From contig CAWHMK010000001.1 of NCBI GenBank assembly GCA_963830545.1, forward strand, positions 1,240,001-1,304,000: a stretch of DNA of 64,000 bases, written 5' to 3'. The notes under the pieces are model-generated. The model made no database searches, was not told the DNA's origin, and saw only the letters and a list, made by a program, of their open reading frames with translations. Numbering within the stretch: position 1 is the first letter of the stretch; every line of letters begins with the position of its first letter. Positions 28,037 to 38,537 of the stretch are shown here, piece by piece. This stretch comes from DATGJX01 sp963830545 (lineage in GTDB: Bacteria; Vulcanimicrobiota; Vulcanimicrobiia; Vulcanimicrobiales; Vulcanimicrobiaceae). The position numbers and the translations under genes are program-made.

Positions 28037-29766
28037 ACTCGCAGCGTTCGCGGCCGCGGCTGCCGCGTGCTGCAGCGTTATCCCCGCAGCTGCAGCGCAG
28101 CCGCCCACCATGGACGACGCGCTCAGCCTGATCGAAAGCTACGCTCCGCAAGCGCTACGCGAACAGGGTGCTCCGGGAATGTCGGTGGCGATCACCGACC
28201 GGCACCACACGCTGCGCGTCATCACCATCGGATATGCGAATCTCGACGCGAAAACACCGGTGACGGAACAGACTCGCTTTCCCGTCGGATCCATTACCAA
28301 AGGCATGACCGCGCTCTCGCTGATGGAACTGCGCGACGAAGGCAAATTCGATCCGGCAAAGCCCGTTACCGCGTACCTTCCCTGGTTTTCGATTCACTCC
28401 GGCGGCAAGACGATCTACGCGCACCAGACTGCTTTCGCATACAGCGGGTTTTCCGGACGATTTTTCGATAGCGCCGGGATACTTGTACACGGTCGCGGCG
28501 CTGCGCGAAGCGCACACGATTTTCGATCCCGGAACGAGTTGGTCGTATTCGAACGACGGGCTTGCAACCGTCGGCACCATTCAATCCGTGCTCGATCGCT
28601 TGCCGTGGGCGGATTCGCTGCAGCGGCGCGTGTTCGACAAACTGGGCATGTCGAACAGCAGCGCAGTGTTTACCCCGGAAACACTCGCCAGCACGGCCGA
28701 CGGCTACGTCTTCGAAGATAGCAATCTCATCACGCCGCCGAATCCGCAGCTGATCGCATCGGTTCCCGGCGACTATATCGACCCTGCGGGATCGGTCATT
28801 TCCACACCGGACGACATGGCCAAATACATGCGCGTGATTTTGAACGGGGGCGTGAACGACGCGGGCGCGCGCGTGATTTCGCAATCGGGTTACGCGTTGT
28901 GGACGACGCCCGACTCGACGAACGGCAAAGTCGCGGGTCAGGTCGCACCGGAATTGGACGAAGCACCGCTTCTCTATCAGCACTATGCTTTCGGTTTGGC
29001 GGTGCACCAGGAAAACGGCGACAAGATCGTCGGGCACACGGGCGGCATCGCGGGCTACAGTGCGTGCATGGAAAACGACGTGACGCGCGGCTTCGGAGTA
29101 ATCGCACTCTCGAATCTGGTCGAAGCGCCGCTGCATCCGTGTGCCATCGTCTTGTTCGCAATCAAGGTGCTGCGCGCGCAAAGTGCCGGAGAACCTCTTC
29201 CGCCGTTGCCGCCGCAGCGCGGCAATTATCTGCAGCGAACCGCCGTGACGAATGCCGCGCAGTATGCCGGAACGTACCGCTCGCCGGACGGTGCAGCGCT
29301 GCGCATCACGACGGACGGTACGGCGCTGCAGCTGCAGGAAGCGGATGGTGCGAAAACGTTGTATCCGCGCGGCGGACGGACGTTTTACGTGGACGACTCG
29401 CGCTTTCGCGTGTTCGGACTGACGTTCGTGCGCGAAGCGAAGAGCGGCGCGATGGATCAGGTTATTTCCGGTGCGCAGTGGTTCGCCGCTGCCAGCTACA
29501 AGGGGCCCAAGCATTTCGCGTATCCCAACAGTTGGAACGCGCTCACGGGACGGTACGAAAGTTTGGGCGTGTGGGGCATCGCCGCAGCGAGCCGGGTCTT
29601 TCTTTTGAAAGGCCATCTAATGCTGGACGGCGCGCCGCTCGCGCCGCAGAAGGACGGCTCGTTCAAACTCGACTCGACGACCGTCCGCTTCGACACGCCC
29701 GCGGCCGGCAAAATGCAGCGCTTGTGGGAGGACGATTTCGAACTCTACCGCATCGACTTGCCGTAG
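28014..29766 (+). pseudogene. SxxK serine hydrolase with C-terminal extension, frameshifted at a T run near 28469
   Basis: A signal peptide (AAAAAACCSVIPAAAAQ) is followed by the catalytic SITK in FPVGSITKGMTA. The run of five Ts at 28467-28471 shifts the frame. Removing one T lets SGFSGR flow into APGYLYTVAALREAHTIF and then YSND, GHTGGIAG and a barrel-like C-terminal domain to 29766. Reconstructed length is about 584 aa. GGGGGG just before the ATG serves as ribosome binding site. It is coupled to the permease gene. The homopolymer position makes read error quite possible. Confidence 0.75.
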
Positions 29767-29778
29767 GAGGGTGATTGC

Positions 29779-30102
29779 ATGATTGTAGCAACTACCGAAA
29801 ACATCGCCGGACACCGCATCACCAAGACGCTCGGACAGACGTTCGGTGTCGTCGTTCGCAGCCGCGGCCTTGCGGGAAATATCGCGGCGGGATTGCGCTC
29901 GCTGGTTGGCGGTGAAATCACCGAATACACGCAACTGCTGGAGGAAGCACGCCGGCACGCCGTCGATCGCATGGTTCAAAACGCGCAGGCGATGGGCGCC
30001 GATGCAATTATCATGATGCGGTTCGATTCCTCGGAAATGGGACAGTCGATGAGCGAGATCGTCGCGTACGGCACGGCCGTAACGATCGAAGCGACGTCGT
30101 AA
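29779..30102 (+). CDS. YbjQ/UPF0145 family protein
   Basis: The 107-aa protein matches the YbjQ (UPF0145) family of homo-oligomeric proteins of uncertain role, perhaps metal binding. It begins VATTENIAGHRI and has ARRHAVDRMVQNAQAMGADAIIMMRFDSS and the end VAYGTAVTI. GGAGGG lies close before the ATG. It sits between serine hydrolase genes and overlaps the next small membrane gene by one base (TAATG), so the run from the permease to 31843 is probably one operon. Confidence 0.88.
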   Translation: MIVATTENIAGHRITKTLGQTFGVVVRSRGLAGNIAAGLRSLVGGEITEYTQLLEEARRHAVDRMVQNAQAMGADAIIMMRFDSSEMGQSMSEIVAYGTAVTIEATS

Positions 30103-30368
30103 TGCGAATCGCGATGGCGGTCATCGGCGGCCTTTGCGTGATCGCCGGCGTGCTGCTGTTTGCCTTGCCGCGGCATAGCGGCCTGGCGCCGCTGATCGTC
30201 GGCGTGCTCATTCTCGTCAGCTTGGCATTCGAAGGGCGCTATCGCTCCGGCGCAGCCACGGCTGGGGCCTGGGAACAAACGGACGAAAAATTCATCGACC
30301 CCGAAACGGGCAAATTGGTCGAAGTCGACTACGATCCGCAAACGGGTGAAAGGAAATACCGCTCGTGA
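30102..30368 (+). CDS. Small two-helix membrane protein
   Basis: The 88-aa protein has two N-terminal transmembrane helices (about residues 4-22 and 28-46). Its polar tail resembles a short calcium-like or coating motif (EKFIDPETGKLVEVDYDPQTG). Similar small proteins often sit next to YbjQ-type genes, but I assign no function. It overlaps both neighbours (TAATG before, ATGA-type after). Confidence 0.6.
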   Translation: MRIAMAVIGGLCVIAGVLLFALPRHSGLAPLIVGVLILVSLAFEGRYRSGAATAGAWEQTDEKFIDPETGKLVEVDYDPQTGERKYRS

Positions 30369-31843
30369 ATGTCCGCGCCGCGGCGATGGCGGCGGTCTTG
30401 CTGTTCTGCACGGCGTTGACGCCGCCGGCGAGCCAGCGCGCGCCGCTCACCGCCGCACAAATTGCGTCGATCGACCGGTTCGTCACCGGTGAAATGGCGC
30501 AAACGCACGTGCCGGGCGCTGCAGTCGGCATTTATTCCCGCGGGCGGATATTGCTCGCGAAGGGCTATGGGCTGGCAAACGTCGAGCTCGACGTACCCGT
30601 AAAACCGCAGACGATCTTCGAATCCGGATCCGTCGGCAAACAATTCCTTTCCGCCGCGGTGATGATGCTCGTCGAACGGCATCGCGTCTCGCTGAACGAC
30701 AGCATCACGAAATACTTTCCCGATGCGCCGGCGAGTTGGAAACCCATCCGCGTCGAAAATTTGCTTTCGCATACGTCCGGTCTCTCCGAGTACGACACGA
30801 ACGAGCGGGCCGCCACGGGTGGACCGTTCGACATCCGGCGAGATTTCACGGAAAATCAGCTTCTGCGCAAGATCGAAGCAATGCCTATCGAGAATGCGCC
30901 CGGCGCGAAATGGAATTATCGCAATACCAATTACGTCTTACTCGGAATTTTGGTTCATCGCGTAACCGGAATGTTCTATGCGAATTACCTGGCCGACCGC
31001 ATCTTCAAGCCGCTCGGCATGACGTCGACGCGGCTCATCAGCGAAGCCGACATCATTGCGAACCGTGCAGCGGGTTATCAATGGGAAAACGGGACGCTCA
31101 AAAATCAAGACTGGGTCTCGCCGACCTTCAATTCCACGGGCGACGGCTCGCTGTACTTCAACGTGCTCGACCTCGCAAGATGGGACGCCGCACTTTATAC
31201 AACACGTCTGCTCAGCCGTTCCAGTTTGGATAGGATCTGGACGGTCTACAAACTGAACGACGGGAAGCCCAATGCCGCGAATTACGGCTTCGCATGGCAA
31301 ATCGACAAGCAGAACGGTCATCGGGTGCTCGAGCACGGCGGCGCCTGGCAAGGCTTCACGTGCGAGATTTCTCGCTATCCAAACGATTCACTCACCGTCG
31401 TCGTCCTCACGAACCTAGACGCAGGACACGCACGGCCCGGTTACATGGCGCACGTCATCGCCGGTCTTGCTGACGCGCCGTTGATGCCGCAGAGGCTGAC
31501 GACGATTGCGGACGCGCAACCGCGCATTGCGGCTTCTCTCTCCTCGGTGCTCGACAAACTCGCCGGCGGCACGGATCTGCGCAAACTTGCAACGCCCGGC
31601 TTCGCGCAGATGCTCGCACCGAGCGATAGCGCCGATGCCAGGCGCCTCATTATTCCGTTGTGGCCGGACGGCGCGCTGACGCTCGTCCGGCGCATTCCCT
31701 CCCCCGAGAATCCCTCACAGACGATGTCGCAATTCCGCCTTGCAAAAGGCGTGCGTTCGATCCTGATCACTTACGGCATCGATTCGCACGGTAAAGTAAC
31801 CATGCTGTTCGTGGAACCGGATAGAGCGTATCGCTCCTCCTGA
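30365..31843 (+). CDS. Exported SxxK serine hydrolase (beta-lactamase family)
   Basis: This 492-aa hydrolase is intact, unlike two nearby relatives. A signal peptide (AMAAVLLFCTALTPPAS) is followed by catalytic SVGK in ESGSVGKQFLSA. The second motif reads NYRNTNY rather than the usual YSN, and EHGGAWQG supplies the HxG-like third motif. The C-terminal 130 residues form an extra domain. Substrates may be D-amino peptides, esters or muropeptides. It is the last gene of the permease-YbjQ operon. Confidence 0.87.
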   Translation: MNVRAAAMAAVLLFCTALTPPASQRAPLTAAQIASIDRFVTGEMAQTHVPGAAVGIYSRGRILLAKGYGLANVELDVPVKPQTIFESGSVGKQFLSAAVMMLVERHRVSLNDSITKYFPDAPASWKPIRVENLLSHTSGLSEYDTNERAATGGPFDIRRDFTENQLLRKIEAMPIENAPGAKWNYRNTNYVLLGILVHRVTGMFYANYLADRIFKPLGMTSTRLISEADIIANRAAGYQWENGTLKNQDWVSPTFNSTGDGSLYFNVLDLARWDAALYTTRLLSRSSLDRIWTVYKLNDGKPNAANYGFAWQIDKQNGHRVLEHGGAWQGFTCEISRYPNDSLTVVVLTNLDAGHARPGYMAHVIAGLADAPLMPQRLTTIADAQPRIAASLSSVLDKLAGGTDLRKLATPGFAQMLAPSDSADARRLIIPLWPDGALTLVRRIPSPENPSQTMSQFRLAKGVRSILITYGIDSHGKVTMLFVEPDRAYRSS

Positions 31844-31890
31844 GTTCCATAGGTCAGGTTCCGTCAGCTAGATGCGCGGGCTGATCATCC

Positions 31891-34012
31891 TTACCGCCTG
31901 CATGCCGCGGCGCTCAGATGGCGCGCCAGATAATCGACAGTCGCTTGATCCGCGCGAAGAAACGTGGCGTACCGCAAGAAGCCGTGTATTTCGTTCGGGA
32001 ATGACCAGCTCGTCGTACGGCACGTGCGCGAGGTCCAGGCGGCGCGCAAGATCCACGGTTTGATGGAAGCGCACGTTGTGATCGTCGTCGCCCTGAACCA
32101 GCAGCACCGGCGATCTCCAGGACGAAATCGCGGAATCGGGTGAGGACTTCCAGGCGATGCGCCGTTCCTCGCCGATATTCGGCATTTGATAACGTGCAGG
32201 CGGTTCGGGAAAATCTTCGGCCGTAGACCAGTCGTGCACCCCATGCCAGTCGACGCCGGTGCAGAAGCGATTCGAATTACGAGCAAGCGCAAGCGCCGTG
32301 AGGTAGCCGCCGTACGAACCGCCCCAAATTCCGATGCGGCGTGCATCGACCGCGGGATTGCGCTGCAAGTACGCGTTTCCGGCCACGACGTCTTGATATT
32401 CCGACGCGCCGCCCGGGCCCCACTTCGCGGGATGCGAATAGTCGTACCCATAGCCGATGCTCAACCGGTAGTTCACGGAAAGCACCACGAAGCCGTGATT
32501 CGCAAGATATTGGTTGACCGCATAGCCGTTGGTGTAGTAGTCCATGTAATGCCACGTCGTCATCATCTGACGGGGCGGACCGCCGTGCACGAAGATCACG
32601 CCCGGCATTTTTCCGCGAGAGCCCGTCTTCTCGAAAAGCTGACCGTGAACGACGTGACCATCGGCCGCGCGAAACGTTACGCTCTTCGGCACCACGAGCT
32701 GCGCCGTTGGAAAATCTCCCGGAAGGCGATCGCGATCGAGCATCGTCCATGCGCGGCCCGCTAGCGATCCGGCAGCAACGAGCGGTGGTTCTTGCGATCC
32801 AGCCTGCACGAATGCCAACGCCTGCCCGGCGCCGGTGACGACGGGAGCCCACTGGCTCGAGGGGCCGGAAGTAATTTCACCGATCCGTCCGGAGGCCACG
32901 TCGACGCGGAACAGATGCCGGCGTTCGAAATCACCCGGCGTGCTGCCCGTGTTCGCGGAGTAGATCATCGTCTGCCCGTCCGGCGACATGGCCGTGTCTT
33001 CGACCATGAACGAACCGGGCGTCAGCAGGCGCGCCGTTCCGCCGGCGGCGGATATCGCGTACAAGTGCGGCCAGCCGTCCGCCGAGGACACGAACGTGAG
33101 CCGGCTATCGCCGCTCCATCGCAGCGTCGGATCGAACGTGTCGGGGAACGAAGCACGCAATGTGTTCGCGCTTTGCCACGCACGCCGCGCATCGCCGCTG
33201 CGCGCATCCGCGACCCACAGCGACCACGGCGTTACGTTCCATGCCAATTCGTTTACCGGCGGGCCGCCGATGCCGGGCACGCGCAGAAACGCGATGCGCG
33301 TCCCGTCCGGCGACCATCGCGGTTCCGCGTCCTGCGAGGTCGACGGCTGCAGAAATTCGAGCGGCGTACCGCCGTTTCGATAGACGCCGATGAAACTATG
33401 ATCCGTTCGCGAGGAAACGAATGCGAGCGCGCTGCCGTCGGGCGACCACTGGAGATCGGAGTCTTGGCCTTCGTCGAAGAACAGCCTATCGGCTTTCGCG
33501 GAGCCGTCGATCGGCGACCACTGCACGGATTGATCTCCTGCAACGAACGCTACACGACGGTTGTCCGGCGAAATCACCGGCGCATCGCCGATTCCGAGCG
33601 AAACCGGTTTTCCGCCCGAAAGCGCGACGGACCACACCTCCATTTGCGGCTGCACGGGACTCAAATCCGGATCGGGCGGAACCGGCGCCGGCCAGTTCGA
33701 ATCGTGATCGCCGCCGCGCACGTACACCACGTAGTGCCCGTTTTGCGAAACGTGCAGATTCGTAATCTCCTGGCCGTCGTCGGAGGTGTAGTTCGTCACC
33801 ATGCGAGGCGCGAAACCGGGTGCCGTCGCGACGAAAACGTTGCGCACGCCGCGTTCGTCCAAAACCCATGCGATGGTGCGCCCGTCGGCCCCGGAGACGA
33901 GATCGAGCGGATACGGATAGCTCAAAATCTCGTTTATGGTGAACGCTCGCGCTTGGACGCCGGTCACGCCGAACAAACACAGTGCCAGTAGAAAAAGTGA
34001 GCGGCGCACCAT
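31891..34012 (-). pseudogene. S9 prolyl oligopeptidase-type peptidase, frameshift removes the catalytic histidine
   Basis: From ATG 34012 come a signal peptide (FLLALCLFGVTGVQA), a beta-propeller with repeated SPDG/SPDN strands, and an alpha/beta hydrolase domain. The nucleophile is in GGSYGG and the acid in QGDDDHNV. A GGG run near 31998 shifts the frame, so the catalytic histidine motif EIHGFLRY is read only one base off, ending at 31891. Without that base the protein is about 706 aa and complete. With it the enzyme would be dead. It would cleave oligopeptides in the periplasm. Confidence 0.8.
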
Positions 34013-34102
34013 CGTCAGTGCGTACCGTTTCGCATACGAATTTCCATCCTCGGCCCTCCACGAGATTTGCTCGTGCTTCCCGCCGGGCGGTGCGGTTCCT
34101 CT

Positions 34103-34200
34103 GCGAATCGACAAAATTTTAGGGAAATACTCGATATTTTGCCGTCATCTGCGGACCAGCGCATTCGATGGCGGGATTTCGTCGATACCGACGAAATTTG
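34103..34200. promoter_or_regulatory. AT-rich dyads between the S9 peptidase and the peptide-binding gene
   Basis: The divergent gap holds a perfect 9-base inverted repeat, ATTTCGTCG and CGACGAAAT, at 34176-34197 just before the binding-protein ATG. It also has AAATTTTGTCGATTCGC on the minus strand at 34103-34119 and GATATTTTGCC at 34133-34143. Closely similar words occur in the gaps at 40021-40061 and 48478-48509. I infer operator sites of a shared regulator. Confidence 0.4.
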
Positions 34201-34205
34201 GGCGC

Positions 34206-35814
34206 ATGGCAAGCGTCAAAGCTCGCGCCTCGGCGCTCGCGCTCGGCGTACTGACGGCGCTTCTTTTCGGGTGCAGCAAGCCGTCCGCTCCGAGCTCCGG
34301 CCACATGGCGCTCGCGGTCGCGCTTGCGCAAGAGCCGGAGTCGCTCGACCCGCTCCTGCTCGAAGGCCCGACCGCGTACGCGATAAGCGACCTCTTCTAT
34401 TCGTATCTCACCAATTACGACACGTCGGGAAACGTGGTTCCCGATCTCGCCGTTTCCGTTCCGACGCCCGCGAACGGCGGCGTTTCCGCAGGCGGCACGC
34501 GCATCACGTTTCATTTACGGCACGGCATTCGCTGGCAAGACGGCGCGCCGCTGACCGCGCGCGACGTCATCTTCACCTACCGCGCCATCATGAGTCCGGC
34601 AAACGATCTTCCGACACGATACGGATACGACGCAATTCAAGCCGCCAGTGCGCCGGACGCGTATACGGTCGTCATCCGGCTCAAACGTCCGCTCTCGCCG
34701 ATCGTCCCGTATTTCTTCGGCGGCGACAGCAATTATCCAATTATGCCGGAGCATTTGCTGGGTCATTACCCGAGCATCAACCGCGTGCCGTTCAACAGCG
34801 CGCCGGTCGGATCGGGCCCGTACGAACTGCTGCGATGGGACCGCGGAGACCGGCTTGTGGTTGCGCCCAATCCGCTCTACTATCGCGGCAAACCGCGACT
34901 GGAGCGCCTGGTTCTGCCCTTCGTTCACGATCAGGCGACGATTATCGACGAACTCGTCACCAATGAAGTGGACGCGGCATTTTCACTCGACGCCTCGCGC
35001 ATCGCACAGCTGCGCGCGATTCCGCAGCATCGCATCGTCGTGACGCCGATTCCCTATTTCTTCGCGATGGCGTACAACACGACGGTTCCGCCGCTGAACG
35101 ATCCGAACGTGCGCCGCGCGCTCGCGATGGCTGTGGATCGCGACACGATCGTGCGCAAAATCAGTCACGGGCTCTACGACGCGCGCACGGGCCTGCGCGG
35201 ACTATTCACGTGGGCATTCGCTCCAGGTGCGGACGACTTGCGGTACGACCCCAAAGGTGCGCAAGCGCTGCTGGCGTCGGCCGGCTGGTCGCCGCACGGA
35301 AAACGGCTGCAGCTTCAGACTCTCGTTTCCCGCGGGCTCCGACGTTGTCGCGCAGTTCGCGACGGCAATTGCGGCAGCGGAGAATGCAATCGGCGTCGAC
35401 GTCTCGCTCAAGCGCTACACGCGCGAAGTCTACATGGCGAACGACGGCCCCATCATGCAGGGACGGTTTCAGTTGCAACTCTACGATTATCACTCGGATT
35501 ACGATCCGGACGCGGCGTGGTTGCTCGCTTGCGATCAGCGCAGTCCGAACGGTTTCAACGACGCCCGTTACTGCAATCCCGCCGTGGACCGGGAACTCGA
35601 GCGTGCGGCGGCATCGTTCGATCGCGCCGAAAGAATGCGCTCCTACCGCACGGTGCAGCGCGTCATCGCACGCGACCTACCGTATTTCTTCATTTGCCAA
35701 GGCAGCGAAATCGACGTCGTGCCGGACCAAATGCAGCACTTCGAACCTCCACTGCTCTCACCGTTCCGCTCAGCGCAGGATTGGCGGCTCTCGACGACAA
35801 AAAAACGGCGCTAA
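34206..35814 (+). pseudogene. Oligopeptide-binding lipoprotein (SBP family 5), frameshifted near 35320
   Basis: The start at 34206 gives a lipoprotein signal with lipobox LLFGC. The SBP_bac_5 pattern follows: EPESLDPLLLEG, FHLRHGIRWQDGAPLTARDV, GSGPYELLRW and RRALAMAVDRD. At LQLQTL near 35320 the frame slips by one base and resumes as LSFPAGSDVVAQFATAI to 35814. Intact length is about 535 aa. Family members bind peptides for Opp/Dpp importers. No permease or ATPase is adjacent, but a second intact homologue is at 44877-46451. Confidence 0.78.
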
Positions 35815-35854
35815 TGACGAAATTTCGCTAGTCGACGGGAAGGCCGCATCAACC

Positions 35855-36961
35855 ATGTCTAGCCCGAACAAGACCATCCGGCAGTACGCCATTCTCACCG
35901 AAGGGTATTTGCGCGATCCTTCGTCGGGCAAGACGGCGCACGGGGTCATGCGTTTTCGCCCGGACCAGGTGGCGGTCGTCGTCGATTCCGCTTATGCAGG
36001 CAAGCGCGTGCGGGAAGTCGTGCCGTCGCTCGAGTGCGATGCTCCGATCGTCCGCACAATCCAAGAAGCGTTGCTGCACCAGCCGACGTCGCTCCTCATC
36101 GGTATCGCCACGGTCGGCGGTAAATTGCCCGCAGCGCTGCGCGAGGTCGTGCTGCAGGCGGTCGACGCGGGATTGGAAATCGTCAACGGCCTCCACGAAT
36201 TTTTGACCGACGACGCGCAAGTCGCGGCCCGAGCGGCCAAGAGCGGAGCGCGCATTTGGGACGTGCGGCGCGTCGGGACGATTCCGATTTTTAGCGGTGC
36301 GGCATACGGCGTTCCGCAAAAAATCGTGCTGGCGGTCGGCAGCGACTGCTGCGTCGGAAAAATGACCGCAATGCTGGAAATCGAACGTGCAGCCCGCGAT
36401 CGAGGCGCGCGCGCGCAGTTTCTCGCAACGGGACAAACGGGAATCGTCATCGCCGGAGCGGGTATCTGCGTCGATCGCGTCATTTCCGATTTCGTCACCG
36501 GTGCAGCGGAACAGCTGCTGCTCGGCGCCGCACCGGACAGCGAGGTTCTACTGGTCGAAGGCCAAGGATCGATCTTTCATCCCGCGTACGCGCCAGTGAC
36601 GTTCGGATTGCTCTACGGATCCGCGCCGGACGCGCTTTTGCTCTGTCACCGTCCGAATACGACGCACATCGACGGCTTTCACAACGAGATCCCAAGTTTG
36701 CCGGCGCTGATCGAAGCGCACGAGGCGATGCTGCGGCACGTCAAGCCGGCGCGCGTCGCGGCGATCGTGCTCGACACTTCCGCACTCGACCCGGCGGCGG
36801 CCGCGAAGACGATTGCAGCAGCGGAAGAACAAAGCGGTTTGCCGGCCGACGATCCCGTTCGGCACGGCGGGTTGAAGGTGTGGAACGCTCTGACTGCTGC
36901 ACTTGCGTCCGTGCGCAAGACGGCGCACGCATCGGCCGGTTCGCTTTCGCCCACGCGTTAG
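35855..36961 (+). CDS. DUF1611 P-loop protein, DgcN-like (D-glutamate N-acetyltransferase family)
   Basis: The 368-aa protein has the DUF1611 layout: an N-terminal Rossmann-like part (ILTEGYL, VVVDSAYAGKRV) and a P-loop-like GSDCCVGKMT. Further on are FLATGQTGI, VEGQGSIFHPAYAPVT and CHRPNTTHIDGF. DgcN of this family acetylates D-glutamate, which DgcA (a dipeptide-epimerase relative) then racemises. The epimerase at 25583-26590 makes that pathway plausible here. It follows the binding-protein gene by 40 bases and meets the PBP4 gene tail to tail. The family assignment is strong; the acetyltransferase role is inferred. Confidence 0.82.
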   Translation: MSSPNKTIRQYAILTEGYLRDPSSGKTAHGVMRFRPDQVAVVVDSAYAGKRVREVVPSLECDAPIVRTIQEALLHQPTSLLIGIATVGGKLPAALREVVLQAVDAGLEIVNGLHEFLTDDAQVAARAAKSGARIWDVRRVGTIPIFSGAAYGVPQKIVLAVGSDCCVGKMTAMLEIERAARDRGARAQFLATGQTGIVIAGAGICVDRVISDFVTGAAEQLLLGAAPDSEVLLVEGQGSIFHPAYAPVTFGLLYGSAPDALLLCHRPNTTHIDGFHNEIPSLPALIEAHEAMLRHVKPARVAAIVLDTSALDPAAAAKTIAAAEEQSGLPADDPVRHGGLKVWNALTAALASVRKTAHASAGSLSPTR

Positions 36962-38523
36962 AGATCGAGATATCCGTCGTTCGCAATCTCGCCGAGTATC
37001 TGCCCGGCCTCTTGCGAGGGGTCCTTTTGCGCCGGCAGCGCGAGGTTGTTGAGGTACAAGCAAAACGCCAGACGGTGTCCGCTGCGCGTGGTCATGTATC
37101 CGGCAAGGCCCTTGCCGGTTAGAAATAACCGCGAGTTGAGCATATCGCCGTTCCCGTTCGTTCCGGTTTTCGCGTGCACTTTGCCCGCCGCCGGCGCGTC
37201 TTTTTGAATGTCGAACAGCGTGCCGTCGACGCCCAGAATAGGCAGGCCACGGTAGAAGGCGCCGAAGTACGGCCGGCCGCGCAAATACTCAAGGTAGCGG
37301 ACGATTTCGGCGGGCCGGAAAAATGCATTCGCACCTTCACCATCGTTCTGCGCGAAGTCGAGCGGATTGAATCCGGCGCGCGTGAGAAACGATCACTCCA
37401 GCTCGAATCCAGCGCCTTGCGGATCGGCAGCATCGCGAGCGACGAGCGCTCCCCACAGATACGGCATCATCGCGGCGTGCAGATTGTCGCTGACCTTTAA
37501 CGTAACTTTCACGTCTTCCGAAAGCGGGGGTGAGATGTGGCGAGCGACCTCGTTCTGCGGCGTGTAAATGCGCGCGAGCGCGCCGGCGGCGGGCAGCACG
37601 GCGCTGTCCGTTTCCGAAACGCGAACGCCTGCATCCGCGAGCGTTTGCACGAGTGCGACCTCCGCAAACCGCGGCGGAGACGGTACCGGATAATCGTAGA
37701 GAACCGGCTTCGAATCTTTCGGGAACGTCCCGGTTATCGTAACGCGATGGTTGCCGGCGGCGTCTTGGACGTCGTTCGACATGTTCGTCGTATTTTCCGA
37801 ATGCGGCGGCCCCGTGGTCGCACTGCCGACGAACGTCGCGTACGGTGTTTGAGGTGAAACGGAGATTCGTACCGGATCTCCCGGCGATGCGCCCGCGCTG
37901 ACGGTAACGTCGACGACGTTGTCGTTTAGCACGATCGGCGCCACCGTCGTGTCCGTGCCGAGCTCCTGAGTGTTGTCCGGAAACAGCGAGTCGTCGACGA
38001 GCACGCGTCCGGTAACCGCTTTAATCCCATGTGCCGATATTTGCCGCGCAAAATCGCGAAGCACGACGAGCGGATCCCCGGGCACGGCCTTCGTGTCGAC
38101 GCTCCCACCGTACGCGTGATCCTCGTTCTCAAAAGCCAGCGTCCCGTCGGGCTGAATGCGGTTCGAAAGATTGGGATCGCCCGAAGCGCGCAAAATCAGA
38201 TCGCCGTGCAGCGTTCCGCTGGAATCGACCACTCCATCGCGATAGACGGACGTGGTAAAACGATAGCCCGGTCCCAGAAGCGACAACGTAGTGCCTTCGG
38301 TGAGCAGTTTCGTAGTCGACGCGGAGACGTAAAATTTACCGGCATCGCGCGCAAACACCATGCGGCGGCGGTCGAGATCGTAAAAGGCGGCGCCGAACTG
38401 TGAAGCGCTCAGTTCCGGGCGCTTCAAAATTGCGCCGACGTTTTCGGCCATCTTGCCTTGCGCCGCGCCGGCTTGCGCGCCGCAAAGGGCTAGCAAAGCG
38501 ACCATCGCCACGACCGGTTTCAT
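36958..38523 (-). pseudogene. PBP4-type D-alanyl-D-alanine carboxypeptidase with in-frame TGA at codon 377
   Basis: From ATG 38523 come a signal peptide and an S13 peptidase: catalytic STTK at residues 69-72 and SDN in VSDNLHAAM. At 37393-37395 a TGA interrupts the frame. The same frame goes on without any shift as SFLTRAGFNPLDFAQNDG and contains the third motif KTG (HAKTGTNGNG) before the stop at 36958. A single CGA-to-TGA change would explain it. The truncated product lacks the KTG strand and should be inactive. The intact enzyme trims or cuts peptidoglycan cross-links in the periplasm. Confidence 0.82.
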
Positions 38524-38537
38524 ACATGCGTCCTTTC

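Noticed and set aside
26614..28131. Long plus-strand open frame overlapping the amino-acid permease
   Set aside because: It is Arg-rich shadow sequence one frame off the permease, which has clear membrane helices and family motifs.
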